A stretch of 64,000 nt of DNA from Eucalyptus grandis (taxonomy: Eukaryota; Streptophyta; Magnoliopsida; Myrtales; Myrtaceae), in NCBI RefSeq assembly GCF_016545825.1, contig NC_052619.1, forward strand, positions 38,097,682 through 38,161,681, written 5' to 3'. This document shows positions 1 to 11,163 of the stretch, in pieces. Made by a program: the position numbers and the translations under genes. The notes below the pieces were generated by a model. It was not told the origin of the DNA and did not search any database. It worked only from the letters and a program-made list of their open reading frames with translations. Within the stretch, counting starts at the first letter, position 1, and each line of letters starts with the position of its first letter.

Positions 1-276
1 CATTGGCAATATACAGGTGGTTTATTCCTTTGCATGATGCACTGATTGAAGTCCTATGTATTATTATGATTAGCTGAAAATGTTGATATTGTGGAAGACT
101 AACGAGGATACATACACCTACGAGTTTGATGAAATTATCGCCAAGTCCACATCACAAAAACAAGCGTACGAGCAAAGCCTGTTGTGGAGGTGCGTACATG
201 TAAAAGATTTTGATTGTTGTCTTAAATTTCACCGTCATACGAGCTTGCTTTTGGTAAATATAAGTGAGTGGAGAAA
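1..276. other. Unidentified left flank
   Basis: This AT-moderate sequence lies outside the first solo LTR. I see no recognisable coding domain. An open frame from 80 runs across the LTR boundary at 277, so it is not a native gene. The last five bases, AGAAA at 272-276, are the left target-site duplication of the LTR. Confidence 0.5.
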
Positions 277-2280
277 TGTCGCGACCTCTTTTTTCGGGGC
301 GCACAATCGTGTACGAGCGCCTAAGGAGGCTAATGGCTCATTTGAATTTATTAAGGGACTCTCCCAAGTTCACCAATTCACGACTTAATAGTCCAAGTTT
401 TTAACCTATAAGTCAATTTTAAACGAGTCGCCACTAATCGGTTTGGGGGTGGGTTGATTAAACCCAAGCGAAATATCGAGAGAAATACTCGGCTCGCGTA
501 ATCCAGAGAAATTAGGATCGGGGACTTGATTACACTAGTTAATCACTAATGCTCTTTCGGTACCTAATCTTGTTTAAACCCTAAAGCTTTTTGGATTTTG
601 AGGATTTTCCATGCATTTTTTGAAGGAAAAACATTTTTTAGTCTTTTTTTCTAATTTTTTTGACATAAAAAAGTATTTTTGGATTTTGGATCTTTTTCTG
701 AAAATATAAATCATTTTTGGCTTTTTCTGACTTTTTGGCTTTTTGAGAAAATATGGACATTTTTATTTTTTTGATTTTTGGAAAATAAATTATTATTTTT
801 ATTTTTAAAAATATTATTTTATATTATAATAATATTTTAAAAAAAACGAACCGGGTCGGATCCGCGGGTTGGGTCCGACCCGGGTCGACGACCAAAAACG
901 CGCACGGGCCCGCAACGCGGGCCCGACTCGGATGTTTTGCTTTTTTTCTTAAAAAACTCAGCCCACACACACGCGGAATTGGGCCTATTAAAAAAGGATG
1001 CCCGGCCCGAGTTCAGAAACCGGCCCGACGAGTGCAGGTCCGACCCGGGGAAACCCTACCCGGAAACGGAGGAACCGGGTCGAAAGGACCCGCGAACTGA
1101 CCCGGTTCCCGGCCTCCTCTCTCCTTCGTTTGCTCGCGGCGCTGGTGGGAGGGACCGAGGCGTCACCGGGCAGACGGCAACGACGGCGGCGACGACGGAA
1201 TAGACGGCGATGAGGGCGGCGACGGCGACGACGGTGGAGACGACGGTCCGCTCAGCGAGGACGACCGACAATGGGTCTGTGATGGGGGTTTCAGTGGCGG
1301 CACGGTTCGAAAAAGGGGGGAGACGCGGCGGTGACGACGCGACCGGAGGCGGCGGATACCTGGTGGTGGCGAACGGTGATGGTGACGCCGACAGGGCAGC
1401 GACGGCAGTCCCTCAGCTCTCAGATCCGGTGTGGCGTTGGCGGGTCAGTCACGGCACGGCATCGGGGCGGGGAACAGCAGCAACAGAGCAGCGGTCGCAG
1501 GTGGCCGAGAGCTTCCGGCTTCCCAGATCTGGCGCTCCCTCCTCCGGCTGACCTCTTTCAACCCCCTCACGCTCAGATCTGCCCCCTTTACTCCGGTTTC
1601 CCTCTCGCTAAGCCTCCACCCACTCAGATCTCTCCCCCCTCGGGCTCGCTTGCTGCCGGCCTCCCCCGAAGTCTCTCGGAGGGAGGTCGTTCAAGCTTCG
1701 CGACCCGATCTCTCGCGTGCTCGCTCTTTAATCCTCCCCTGAAGTCTCTCAAGGGAAGATCTCCGAGTTCGCCGTGCCCTTCGACGGAGGTGGTGCCCCG
1801 CTATTTATAGGCGAGGGGGTGGCCGGTCGACGAGGATTCGACCGCCGGTCTTCGCACGCCGAACGGACACCCGAGGCCGAACCGGCGTCCCATCCTCGCT
1901 CCTCCGACAAAGCGTGCTCGGCATTGAAGGCGGCCATTAATGGCGCCTGAGATCTGTCATCTCCGGCCGACGTCGGCCTACCTTCCTCGGTCGTAGGTTG
2001 CCTTCGAGCGCGTGAGTTGCAGAGGCGTAGGAAGAAGAAGGGAGAAGAAGGAAGAAGAAGAGGAGAAGGGGGCCGGGCTTGGAGGAGAAGGAGGCTGGGC
2101 TTGGGCCCGCGAAAGGGAGAGAAAAAGGAGGGGCTGGGCCTAGCTGCCATTTTTTGTTTTCTTTTTGTTTTTATTGATTTTTTGTTGTTTTTGTTATTTA
2201 TTATTTATTATTTAGAAAAAGGAAAAATAAAAGAAATTAAGGCCTAATTAATAACATAATCAAAATTTTAGGTGTCAACA
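277..2280 (+). mobile_element. Solo LTR, TGTCGCGACC type, 2.0 kb, TSD AGAAA
   Basis: The sequence starts TGTCGCGACC and ends GGTGTCAACA, giving the TG...CA termini of an LTR. It is flanked by perfect 5-bp direct repeats AGAAA (272-276 and 2281-2285), the mark of retroviral-type integration. No second LTR or retroviral coding domain lies inside, so it is read as a solo LTR left by recombination between two LTRs. The middle (about 860-2110) is GC-rich, with open frames on both strands that look compositional. The first 300 bp are clearly related to the reverse complement of 28360-28661. Orientation is taken from the conserved TGTCGCGACC start. It is probably from a Ty3/gypsy-type family, but lineage cannot be fixed without internal domains. 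Confidence 0.85.
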
Positions 2281-3120
2281 AGAAATTCTTGACATTTTAC
2301 GCACTTAATATGCTTCCTTTTCTGATATTTTTAGCATTATTATTGGTAGAGATCCTGGTTAAACTGCCCTTTAAGAGTAGCATTCATGTTTACTACTTCA
2401 TCATTTAAGGACTAGGTCTTGTGAACCGTCCTAGTTGACATGATTTTGCTTTCGGTACATTAATTTGGATACATTTTAATTTAGGATACTACGAAATCCC
2501 AAATTAATATAATTATAAATTTATTTCAAATTAATATTTTGACTACATAAAACTTCAAACTAATATACTTGTGACAAATTTTTCCTTTATTTTAGTTTTA
2601 GTTAAATTTTACCGTCAAATTTTTAAGTCGGATGATATGTGATAGTTAATAAGTATAACGGTTTGAGGTTTTATGTTTAGTTTCTAGTTTTGTAGTTTTT
2701 CATAACATTAATCAAATTTAACGGAAACTAATGGATGGCATATTTGACACAAATATACTAGTTTGAAGTTCTTTGTGATCAAAAAATTAATTTGAGGTAA
2801 ATTTGTTATGGGTATATTAATTTAGGGCTTTTTGTGGAAAAAAATTAATTTGAGATAAATTTATCGTAAGAGTACTAAATTGGGGGTTTTCATGGTATTT
2901 AGCCCTTAATTTTTTGGCACTTTAGAAATTTTTAATCATTTTATAATGTTTTTACAGTGTTTTAGAAAATGGACATCACGCGGCTAAACATGAAAGCTTG
3001 ATAAAGAGACATGTATGAATCAGGAACAGCTCGGTTGCTGAAAACTTGAATAAGTGGATATTGGTCTGGCATTTTTATATTAGGTGTGGAATTACCTATT
3101 AATTTTTTTTGTCATAAATA

Positions 3121-3281
3121 AAGCCCGAAGTCAGACTCCAGACTTCTCTCTCTCTCTTCTCTAACTCATGATCCCTCTCACTCTCAACTCGCTCAACTCG
3201 CTCGACCTCAACTCGCTCAACTCGCTCGACCTCGAGGCTCGTCGCCGAGTTACGCTCACTCTCGGCCTCGACGGTTTTACA
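3121..3281 (+). promoter_or_regulatory. Conserved leader-like exon with CT-rich start and splice donor
   Basis: A pyrimidine tract (CTCTCTCTCT near 3147) is followed by tandem ACTCGCTC repeats and a block ending ...GACGGTTTTACAG|GTACG, a plausible 5' splice donor near 3282. The same arrangement, with the same end block, is found in copy C (about 29600-29755). CT-rich leaders followed by a donor are common for plant 5' UTR exons. A short open frame starts at the ATG at 3168, but its repeat-encoded residues differ between copies, so I treat it as leader rather than protein. The gene it would start is not recognised. Confidence 0.4.
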
Positions 3282-4317
3282 GGTACGAATTTGCCTCTCG
3301 CCTCTTGCCGCCCATTTGCCCTAAATTTTCCATTTGTTTTGTCTGGTTTGGTTTTGACATGGCGCGTCTCGATGTGTTTTACATGGTTGCTATCTGTTTA
3401 TGGTTTTCTTGTCTTCATTTTTTTGAGTCGTGGATTCGCGAGGAAGGAGGGATGGTCGATGGGTCATTGGCTTTTGAGTCTTGGATTCGCAGTCCACCTG
3501 AGCTCAGGAGTTGAAGTGATTTTTACACAATTTTACCTGTGGACATGTTGTGCTCAGCTGGAGAATGAACAGCTGGTGTTTTTCTGCCTTTTATGTTCTA
3601 ATGTCGTTTGGTCAAGGGAGGATAAGTGAAAATTCCTTTTATCAAAAGTGGCGAAAGTCATTTTGGTGAAGTGCTCTTTTTCAGGGTACTGGTAGTTGTG
3701 ATCTTTTATGAAGCTTTCTTTGGATTGTTGCTGCAAGTGTGTGTGTCTGTTTGATGATCAGGGAAGTTATGTGTCCATGGATTCTGAATTGTTGTAGGAC
3801 AGGCAGGTTACTAACTTCGTGGGATTGAAATGGTTTGCTGCATATTCTAGCATAACCAAGCTGCAATGTAACAAAAAAAGAACTAAACTGAAAAAGAAAA
3901 GAAGAAGTGGCTGGTTGCCAGTGGAACCTGAAACTGGCAGGTTCGGTTTTGGAGTCGGTTCTAGAGTCCACAGGGTCGGTTCCCGGTTTCAAAAATTGGG
4001 TATGGGTCCCGACAGGGTAGGTCCTAGGTTCCTGACTTGGAACTGATCATCCTAGCCATTTGTTGTTAAAATTGAGAATGAACCTGAGTTTGATCAGGAG
4101 GCGAACTCGGTGAGTGGAAGCTAGGTTTATATTTTGAGCGTTATTTCTTGCTCTGGAATGTAATACAAGTAAAATGCGTGTGCAACTTGTTCTGCCAGCA
4201 GTGTTTATTACATGAGTTCAGCTTTGCTTTCTCAACTTGTTCCATTAACACAGTTCAGCATATCATTTTGGGCCATTGATTTTAACTTTATGATTTGATC
4301 TTTCTAATTCACAGGAT

Positions 4318-4400
4318 GCTGCAGCAAAAGAGAAAGAAAAGAGAAACGGAGAAGAAAATGAGGAAGAGGAGGAAGGAAAAAGAGGCGGAACTAAGTAAAA
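4318..4400 (+). pseudogene. Possible internal exon, lysine/glutamate-rich, unidentified
   Basis: An acceptor-like CACAG is followed by a short frame rich in Lys and Glu (starting D-A-A-A-K-E-K-E-K) that runs to a stop near 4397. The copy at about 30789 has the same start but diverges after an indel and a different stop. This could be the remnant of a coding exon of the unidentified gene in the duplicated segment, or purine-rich non-coding sequence. No domain is recognisable. Confidence 0.25.
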
Positions 4401-4860
4401 TGTCAAGCAAAATCCCAAATAATGTTTCATAAGTGGCTGAATTACACGGAAATATTCTGAAGGATTTTTTCGGTGTTGATATAGATATCCAATTTAACCA
4501 ACAACTCTGACAAAGGATTTACATCATTGAATGCCTATTTACTTTGACACCATTTCTGTTTGAGTGCTCATAACACATTCTTCTCAATGTCACTTTGCTT
4601 AACACAGGTTGAGGAAAATTACTCTATAATATTTTCATCCAATTTGGCCATGTGAAACATTTTGGGATTTTGTTGAGCATGTCGCTCTTCCTACAGACAT
4701 TTTCTCAGCTTTAGCCTCTTTTTTTTTCTTACTCCTCCTCCTTTTCTTCTCCTTTGCCTTTCTCTACATGGTCAAGTAATTTGTTTGCCCAGCTTTTGCA
4801 TGGTGCCTATGCAAATTCCAGATATATCGTCAAAGAGGGCTAGTGTTGAACCTTCCCGAA

Positions 4861-4970
4861 AGAAGCTTCTTATAATGGTGCCTATGATCTGAACAGATTC
4901 TTTGCAGAGATAATTCCATATAATGGCGAGCCATGTAAAGCGGATTTAATTGTGTCAAGGAAAGCAGGTA
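4861..4970 (+). pseudogene. Coding-looking block of unidentified gene
   Basis: A frame here reads ...NGAYDLNRFFAEIIPYNG... and then ...CKADLIVSRKAG, followed by GTAAAG, which could be a splice donor. Copy C keeps a diverged version at about 32612-32697. Residue composition looks like a real soluble protein rather than random sequence, but neither copy extends to a long frame and I do not recognise the family. Confidence 0.25.
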
Positions 4971-5360
4971 AAGAATTGAGAATTGGTGAAAGGTAGTTGA
5001 TGTTTCTTATATAATCTAAGATTATAATTCTAACTTGTTATCCACTTTTCTTACAGTATTCAAAAGACTCTGTTGATGATTTTTACTGTTTTGCTTTGAG
5101 AAATTAGCTTTTGGGGTTGGGACCAAGTATGTTGTTCAATCTGACGTGCGGTCTCCTTCTTTGTTGTACTTTCTTTCGCACCATCACAAGACTCTTCTCT
5201 GTGCGTGCGTGCGTGGTTGTTAGGATCACAATCATACAATCCTACAACTCAAATTTTGAACAATCTGGATTCTAAGAATGTTAGTCTGCAGTGGTATAAT
5301 CTGTATCTTAGGATCGTGATCCCAACTATGATGCCAGTGCTCAAGCTTTAGAAGGCAATT

Positions 5361-5687
5361 CTACCTTTTCAGCTGGAGCAAATATGAAATTGGGCCTCCG
5401 TCACCTAGCACATGTGCTATTTTCTTTTTAATCATGTTCAGGCTCCATTTGGAAAATATGAGGCTTGGAGAATTAAGAAAAAGGGACGAAGATGAATGAA
5501 CAGTAGAAAGCAAAGAAGTGCAGAGATGCCATCTCTTCTTCAGTCTTGAATAAATGATGAGATGTGCCTCGACCACCGTTGGCTCTCTGAACTGTGCCTT
5601 CCTTTGGAGATGAGAGACACAAACCTTATGTCCTTCTGCAACCAGATGAGAGAGACCTCTAACATCCTCCTTGAGAAGTTGGTGCAC
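5361..5687 (-). CDS. Conserved hypothetical small ORF, 108 codons
   Basis: This minus-strand frame of 108 codons contains L-S-H-L-V-A-E-G, H-L-I-I-Y-S-R-L-K and A-H-V-L-G-D-G-G-P-I-S-Y-L-L. Copy C (33036-33455) keeps the frame for 139 codons with most of these residues, and copy B (17165-17290) keeps only part. A second frame of the same strand is also conserved over part of the region, so DNA-level identity rather than selection may explain the open frame. No family is recognised, no signal peptide or membrane segment is visible, and no promoter can be assigned. Confidence 0.25.
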   Translation of the reverse strand: MHQLLKEDVRGLSHLVAEGHKVCVSHLQRKAQFREPTVVEAHLIIYSRLKKRWHLCTSLLSTVHSSSSLFLNSPSLIFSKWSLNMIKKKIAHVLGDGGPISYLLQLKR

Positions 5688-6282
5688 AATTTGACTTGGC
5701 CTAGTGGCATAATTTCTTTGGATGTGTACTAATTAGAACTGTCTCTAAGCTTTAAACAGATGAAAACCTAGAATTGCCAGTGACAGTGAGGTTTGCTATG
5801 GAGGATGCGGGGAGAGTCCTAGATTGAGGTAATTAATATTTTATCCTTTGAAATAAAGAACGAGATGATATGTATCACAAAAGAGAGAATATGTATCACA
5901 AGAGAGAGATTTGAAATTCGGAAAAAGGCGGGAAAGTAATATCTTGGCAGCCTTCTTCTTTAATATTATGGCGATTGTTGTGATCGTATTCAATCCGCCT
6001 AAAAAACTAGCCAAAGCAGATTTTATGCTTTTACATTTTCTTAATTTCTTTGATGTGGTACTTTAATTGTTAGTGGAAAAACTGGTGACCAAGAATTTAA
6101 ACCTGAGTACTCTCTCACACGAGAATGCTACCTTTTAGCTTCACCATCCCTCTTTCGAAGGTTAATATGCGTTTAATTACACTGATTTAAGCAAGAATTT
6201 AATACTTGTAGGATCCTACGATCTTGATGTGATCTCAAAGACTTTCGAAGGATCCTACTGAGGATCCCAATCCTGACAACCT

Positions 6283-6356
6283 TTGTGTGTGTGTGCGCAC
6301 ATGCACACATCTGTGTGTGGTTGGGTGTGCGCGTGCGCGCACTTGTGCATGTGTTC
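6283..6356. repeat. Alternating purine-pyrimidine tract (GT/GC)
   Basis: An imperfect (GT)n/(GC)n run with CACACA and GCGCGCAC stretches forms a strongly alternating purine-pyrimidine tract. Copy C has a shorter version at about 34058-34083, and copy B is reduced to a short GT run near 17899. Such tracts are prone to Z-DNA and slippage. Confidence 0.7.
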
Positions 6357-6542
6357 GACAAAGGTTGCCCAGCTTTAATATTTATTGTGCATTGTATGGT
6401 CTTAGTTATTTATTTGACAAGAAAAATTTGGATCCACTTGTAAAATCTCTAATGGGTGACTCCAGAGTGAAACTGCTTTTCTGTCGGGTAAGCAGCTTTC
6501 ACACGGAGCTTTTCTTCTCTATGTTGGTGTCCGTCTTGTTCC

Positions 6543-7260
6543 TGTGCTCATATTGCATGGATGGAGACTGAATGCAGAACATTAAGAGTGTAAGGGCAAT
6601 TTTACAGTTTCTTCATTAGTTTGGTGTAAGATTGATCTCCGAATCATAATGGGCCAAAGAGCCTTGAGTGTAGGAGCAGCCTCTCTAATTTCAGCCAAAA
6701 AGTGTGGAAAGTTTGTCTTTGTTTGCTTCTATTCCAAAATCCTGCGGCCGCCTTTTCTTCAGATGGAATGTATATCTAGTATTTGGGCTCATCTTGCATG
6801 GATGGAGACTAACTGCAGAACATTAAGAAAGAGTAAGGGCAAATTTACAGTTCCTCATCAGTTTGGTGTAAGATTGATCTCTGGAGCATAATGGGCCTAA
6901 GAGCCTTAAGTGTAGGATCAACCTCTTAAATTTCAGCCAAAGAGTGTGGAAAGTTTCTTTGGTGCTTGTATTACAGAATCCTGTGGGCTCCTTTTCTTCA
7001 GATGGAATGAATATCTATTATTTGTGCTCATCTTGCATGGATGGAGACTGACTGCAGAACATTAGGAAAGAGTAAGGGCAATTTTATAGTTCCTCATCAG
7101 TTTGGTGTAAGATTGATCTATGAAACATGATGGACCTAAGAGCCTTAATCGTAGGATCAGCCACTTTAATATCAGCAAAAGAGTGTGGAAAATCTGTCTT
7201 TGTTTGCTTCTATTAAGGAATCATGCGGCCTCCTTTTCTTCAGATGGAATGAATAACTGG
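6543..7260 (+). repeat. Tandem repeat, about 240-bp unit, three copies
   Basis: The landmark GCATGGATGGAGACT recurs at 6555, 6796 and 7035, and each is followed by the same series of blocks (TGCAGAACATTAAG, AGTTTGGTGTAAGATTGATC, GTGTAGGA, TTCTTCAGATGGAATG). The units are therefore about 240 bp and clearly tandem. Copy C has two units (34279-34750) and copy B has one full unit plus a truncated one (18112-18394). Copy number thus varies among the segmental duplicates. No long frame is conserved through the units. Confidence 0.85.
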
Positions 7261-7410
7261 TATTTGTTCTCCAACAGATTATATTCTCTTGAGACTTCAA
7301 GTTTTCCATTCTATCCAGTGAGGGTACTTGACTAATTAATATACTATGTCGAGTAGTATAATATATGGATAACTTTTCCCTTTCAACTTTGTGTTTGCAT
7401 TGCTTCTTCC

Positions 7411-7416
<6 letters not shown>

Positions 7417-7446
<30 letters not shown>
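7417..7446. repeat. (AT)n microsatellite
   Basis: An uninterrupted AT dinucleotide run lies here. The matching run in copy C (about 34897-34925) passes into a TATG repeat that received a hAT element. Confidence 0.9.
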
Positions 7447-7447
<1 letters not shown>

Positions 7448-8037
7448 TTGGAAGCGAGCCGTATTTTACCCTGCTTGTTTAAACTTCATGATACTTGAAG
7501 TTTTTCACATTAGCAAGAATCCTTAACATCCTTGATTAAGTTGAAAATTAGCTTTAACATCCTTGATTAAGTTGAAAATTAGCTTTGTACCCACGATGTG
7601 CCCCACTTTCCATTTTTGTAGTTTTCCTTAGATCCTTGGTTTAATTACACTAATATTTTGCCTACAATGCCCAATTGGTAAAAGCATGTACTTAAACTGC
7701 TGTGAGTAACCGTTTATTTTGTAGCTATTCATTTTGATAGCTTAGCTGGACCACAGTGATATTGTTTTGGGCTTTCTCTTGGTTGCTTAAGTCGAATTGG
7801 ACAAAATTTTGGGATTCTTTGTTCGTGTTTTTATCTCTCTCGGTTCCTTGCCAAATCTGCAATTGTGGACCAAGATTGATTAAAATGGAGCTTTGCTTCA
7901 ACTTGGGCGAGTGATTACGAGTTCTGATTGTTCCAAATCCATTGTTGTTTATGTTGTCTGTTGTTTTTTCTGATTCTGTTCCCCCCCCCTTTCTGTTGTT
8001 TTTTTCTTGCTCTTTTGTTATGCCCTTACAAGAGTGA

Positions 8038-8240
8038 GTGCCTTTTTGCTTCTTCAAGATTCCTGTGAAGAGTTTTTGGTCTGTGATTAGTATTTTATTA
8101 CCCTTCAATATTGCGTTTCTTACCTTTGCAAGTTGTGGTTCTTCTTCTTACATGCTCATCGGAAGAGATGGATTATATTTTGCATTGACAACCAAAACAA
8201 ATGATCAAACACCAAATAAAAAAAACAAACGCCAATAGTG
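8038..8240 (+). pseudogene. Conserved coding-looking block, unidentified
   Basis: A frame including S-S-Y-M-L-I-G-R-(D/E)-G-L-Y-F-A-L-T-T is kept in A (8038-8238), B (18498-18731) and, with more damage, C (about 36510-36720). The shared frame in A and B suggests an old exon of the unidentified gene in the duplicated segment. No domain, start or splice structure can be supported, and copy C is broken by stops. Confidence 0.3.
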
Positions 8241-8749
8241 GTAAAGGAGGAAGTGTCTTCTTGGTCGGAGATGAATGAAGATTCAACTAACTCCTATGAG
8301 CATACCAACCACATGAGAGGTGCCACATGGGGTTATTATACATATTTCATGTACATGTTTGCTTTTAAGACTTATTGGACCAGCTAACCTGTGGCTTCTA
8401 ACCTGTGATGGATGTACTATCTGCTGATCATGTGATGTTGTTGTGTCATTGGGTGCATTGTGCTTGGTTTGGTAGGAAGGAGACATGTGCTTTGCAATTT
8501 GGAAATTGTTGTTACAAGGATGAATGCTTGGTAAATGTACTATTTATTGAGTCTGTCTTTAGAGACTTTAAGCTAATTCTTGTTTTGTTATTAAATGCAT
8601 GAAATCAAATGTGCAGAGAAAGGAGGTGAATAAATTTACCTCCTTGCTAATTGCATATTTTGTTGGCTGACATGAATGAATGTGCTTTAGATAATCCTAA
8701 TAGGAATTATACCTGCGTTTCTGTTATAAATGTTGGTTGATTTCTATGA

Positions 8750-9065
8750 GAATTTAATGTTGTTCCGATAAGGCTTCCCATGGAAAAATTGTTTCCCTCA
8801 CTTGGGCTGTTTCTAGACAAAGTTATCAGCAAATTAAGGCTGACGTTATGAAGCTCACTGGTTTGCTGTTTTCTTGCAGAGTAGCGTGCCCTTTATATTA
8901 ACGCAAGTATAGCTGATCAGGACGCAGTCCAACGGCTGATTTTGCTTTTGGGAGTATCCTTCCTGATTCAGAGGTTGCTGATAATATTATTTGAAGAACT
9001 TCTCCTACTATTGATGTGGATTCCATCAAATCGTTCAGCGATATGAAGCTGCTGCGTGTTCTTTT
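8750..9065 (+). pseudogene. Conserved 3' block of an unidentified gene
   Basis: All three segments keep a frame reading S-E-V-A-D-N-I-I-W-R-T-S-...-I-D-V-D-S-I, then T-K-L-L-R-V-L-L-S-C and a stop. The stretches are about 8945-9080 in A, 19330-19470 in B and 53200-53340 in C. Copy A has TGA where the others have TGG, so A is broken there. An upstream block (S-H-G-T-I-A-S-L-T-W-A-V-L-D-K-F in B and C) and a TTNCAGAG acceptor-like site precede it. I do not recognise the family. It may be the last exon of the gene that shares the duplicated segment with DUF247. Confidence 0.35.
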
Positions 9066-9454
9066 TAGTTGTAGTCCAAGTTGAATTGTAACTCTGTTTT
9101 TAGGTCAAGCATGATCGGAGAACCAGCTGGATATTTTTGTGAGAAGAGACTTCGTAGGGTGATCCTACCCTATCTATTGTAATAATCTAAGTTGGTTGTA
9201 CATCTTTTTTCTTTTCTTTTTAAACCATGTACCAACTTGGTTGCTAGTGTCCTGTTGCTTTTCTGTTGTAATCATCTAGTTCCAAATGAAGAGATATTTG
9301 TGGACCTCATTTAAAGCATAAATACTTTTTCACTGTCTTTCTTTAAGCACATGTGGTTCGTCCTCATTGGAAAACCAAGATAATACTATTGGCTATAGAG
9401 CACAAGTATATGGTCCAGGGGAACTATATGAGCCAGCATTGATCACATTTAACT

Positions 9455-11163
9455 TTACTTTGTGTAAGAAAGAATAGTAAATATGGTTTGTGCTGCTGTG
9501 AGAAGGAGCAACACGATGGCTGCGAGAACGGACAAGGAAGCCCAAGGACTATGGAAATATTTCCTCCTCAGTTTCGCCATCCAGACATTCATCCTCTTGT
9601 TGCAATGTGCATTCACATTTTGGAAGATCTCGGAGTAATATGAATCGGATATAGCGACATGGTCACCAATCTTGTTGAACATTTGCGCAACAACCTCGTC
9701 ATTGCCCAAGTAATTCTTAAAAATCCCTGCGCGGCGAAGCACCTCGACGTCCTTTGAAGAGTTTATGAGGCAATCCATGAAGGTCGCATAATCTGTGAAG
9801 CAGTTGATGTCACTGCTTTGACGATGCTGCTCGTATGCGATCAGGTTTCGAAACTTTGATTCGGTGTTGTCCTCTACATACAAGACCGGTAGCTCAAGTG
9901 TCTCGTTCTTGAATTTGATATCGCTCAGTTGGCCCCCTTGCACGGCCTTAAACCTAACTCCTGACTCCCTTAGCTCAATTGCCGAGGGCATGACTGGTAT
10001 GCAGTTTAGCTCGGGCGTTTCAGGCAAGCCAGAAGTGCACCATCCGTGATATAGATGCAGGAGATGTTCCCTCTTGCCAATCGTCCAATTTTGGCCGGGT
10101 CCTCCTAGCTCAAAATTGAAGTACATGGCGGCGACTTCGCTGAACTCATGATGCTCGTCCGGACCTTTAGTCAGGTCATATAGCTTGCTTAAGACGAAAA
10201 GTGGGAGTTGGTTCTCCAGCAGCAGTAAATCACGCCTAATGCTGTTTGGAATCCCACATATATGAAGAACCGGGTCGTCTTTGTCTGTCGGTATCTTCAT
10301 ATTGTACTTACGGAACAACTCAACGATGAAACAGCCATCAATGAGCATCATCGCAAGAAACTTTTCTTGGGAGAGGTCGATGGTTTCCGCATAGCAATTA
10401 CGCGCCTGCCGTTCCAGTTCCCTAAGAGTTGGCATATACCCGTCGACGCTTTCCTCCTTTCTCCTCTTAAGCAATTGCTGCAGGTATCGCAGTTTTTGCA
10501 CCTCCATGAATTTGAACTTGTCATTTCCATAGTGATAAGGGCCGATGGCTAGAATCTCTGGGTCATAGGCTTTCTCGTTGACTTCACGTAATTGATGACG
10601 AACCCTAAATATACTATGCTCTGGTGAGGTGGGAGGCATGCTGCAAAGCATACTCTCAATGTGGATTGAGACATGATCTTGCACCATGGAACGGTCATAG
10701 ATCCCAGCATGCTGTATCGGCTACAACATGATTAATGTGATAATAAGCATGAAGTAAAGCAAGATGATGGTTTTTCATGTTCTTAAAATGATTCTTTGTA
10801 TGCTTCCCTTTCATTAAGGGCTACTTACGAAAAATGTCCTTGTCTATACTCTACCCTTAAACTAATCTCCAAACATCTCCTCCCCCCCAACCAAAAACCA
10901 CTCCGCCACAGCGAGGCGCCGACCTCAAAAAAAAAAAAAAAAAAAAAAAAAAATTCCAAATAAATTTTCAGGATAAATTCTGCATTTCAGTGTGATTATT
11001 AATGGAAAATGCTAACTAAGCACCGGAATAAAACATTTGGAGCTGGCATCGAATTTAAACAAATCAATATATTAAAAATTACAAAAATGATCGAACAGTG
11101 GAGGATCAGAAAAGGGAAGGGAAATTCATGATGACTTACTTGATTGAATTGGTGATTCCTCAT
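9455..11163 (-). CDS. DUF247-A: DUF247 (UPF0481-like) membrane-anchored protein
   Basis: Exon 2 (10720-9455) holds the whole domain and is open 11 codons upstream of the internal ATG at 10687. Exon 1 (11163-11140) is ATG plus seven codons ending CAA|GTAAGT. The 419-bp intron ends TTGTAG. The product is about 429 residues, as usual for PF03140. Family motifs appear in order: I-F-R-V-R-H-Q-L, A-I-G-P-Y-H-Y-G, K-L-R-Y-L, M-L-I-D-G-C-F-I, L-L-L-L-E-N-Q-L-P-L-F-V-L, A-I-E-L-R-E-S-G-V-R-F and L-I-A-Y-E-Q. A C-terminal hydrophobic segment (SPWASLSVLAAIVLLLL...) predicts a single membrane anchor. Biochemical function is unknown; DUF247 members are male determinants at the grass S and Z self-incompatibility loci. 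An in-frame ATG at 11196 would add 11 residues but is absent in copies B and C. Frame and splice sites are intact. Confidence 0.9.
10926..10952. repeat. Poly(A) tract inside the DUF247-A intron
   Basis: A run of about 27 A lies in the intron between exons 2 and 1 of DUF247-A. At the matching position copies B and C have C/G-rich homopolymers instead (about 21350-21375 and 55216-55232), so this intron site is hypervariable. Confidence 0.85.

Larger units (their letters stand above)
2281..9454. repeat. Segmental duplication A, left part (paralogous to 28662-36813/52592-53702)
   Basis: From 2281 this stretch aligns by eye, with small indels, to the sequence starting at 28662, and from about 5567 also to 17165 onward. 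The homology runs up to and through the DUF247 gene at the right end of each segment. It lacks the solo LTR, the hAT element and the copia element that interrupt copy C, so it serves as the empty-site reference for those insertions. It holds the 5'-leader-like exon near 3121, a conserved open frame near 5361, a 240-bp tandem repeat, and coding-looking blocks at about 8038-8240 and 8750-9065. I do not recognise a protein family in it. Confidence 0.75.

Noticed and set aside
80..388. 102-codon open frame at the left edge
   Set aside because: It crosses the solo LTR border at 277 and has no recognisable domain.
937..2150. Several overlapping frames on both strands in a GC-rich stretch
   Set aside because: They lie inside the solo LTR, overlap in many frames and are rich in low-complexity residues, as expected from GC-rich composition.
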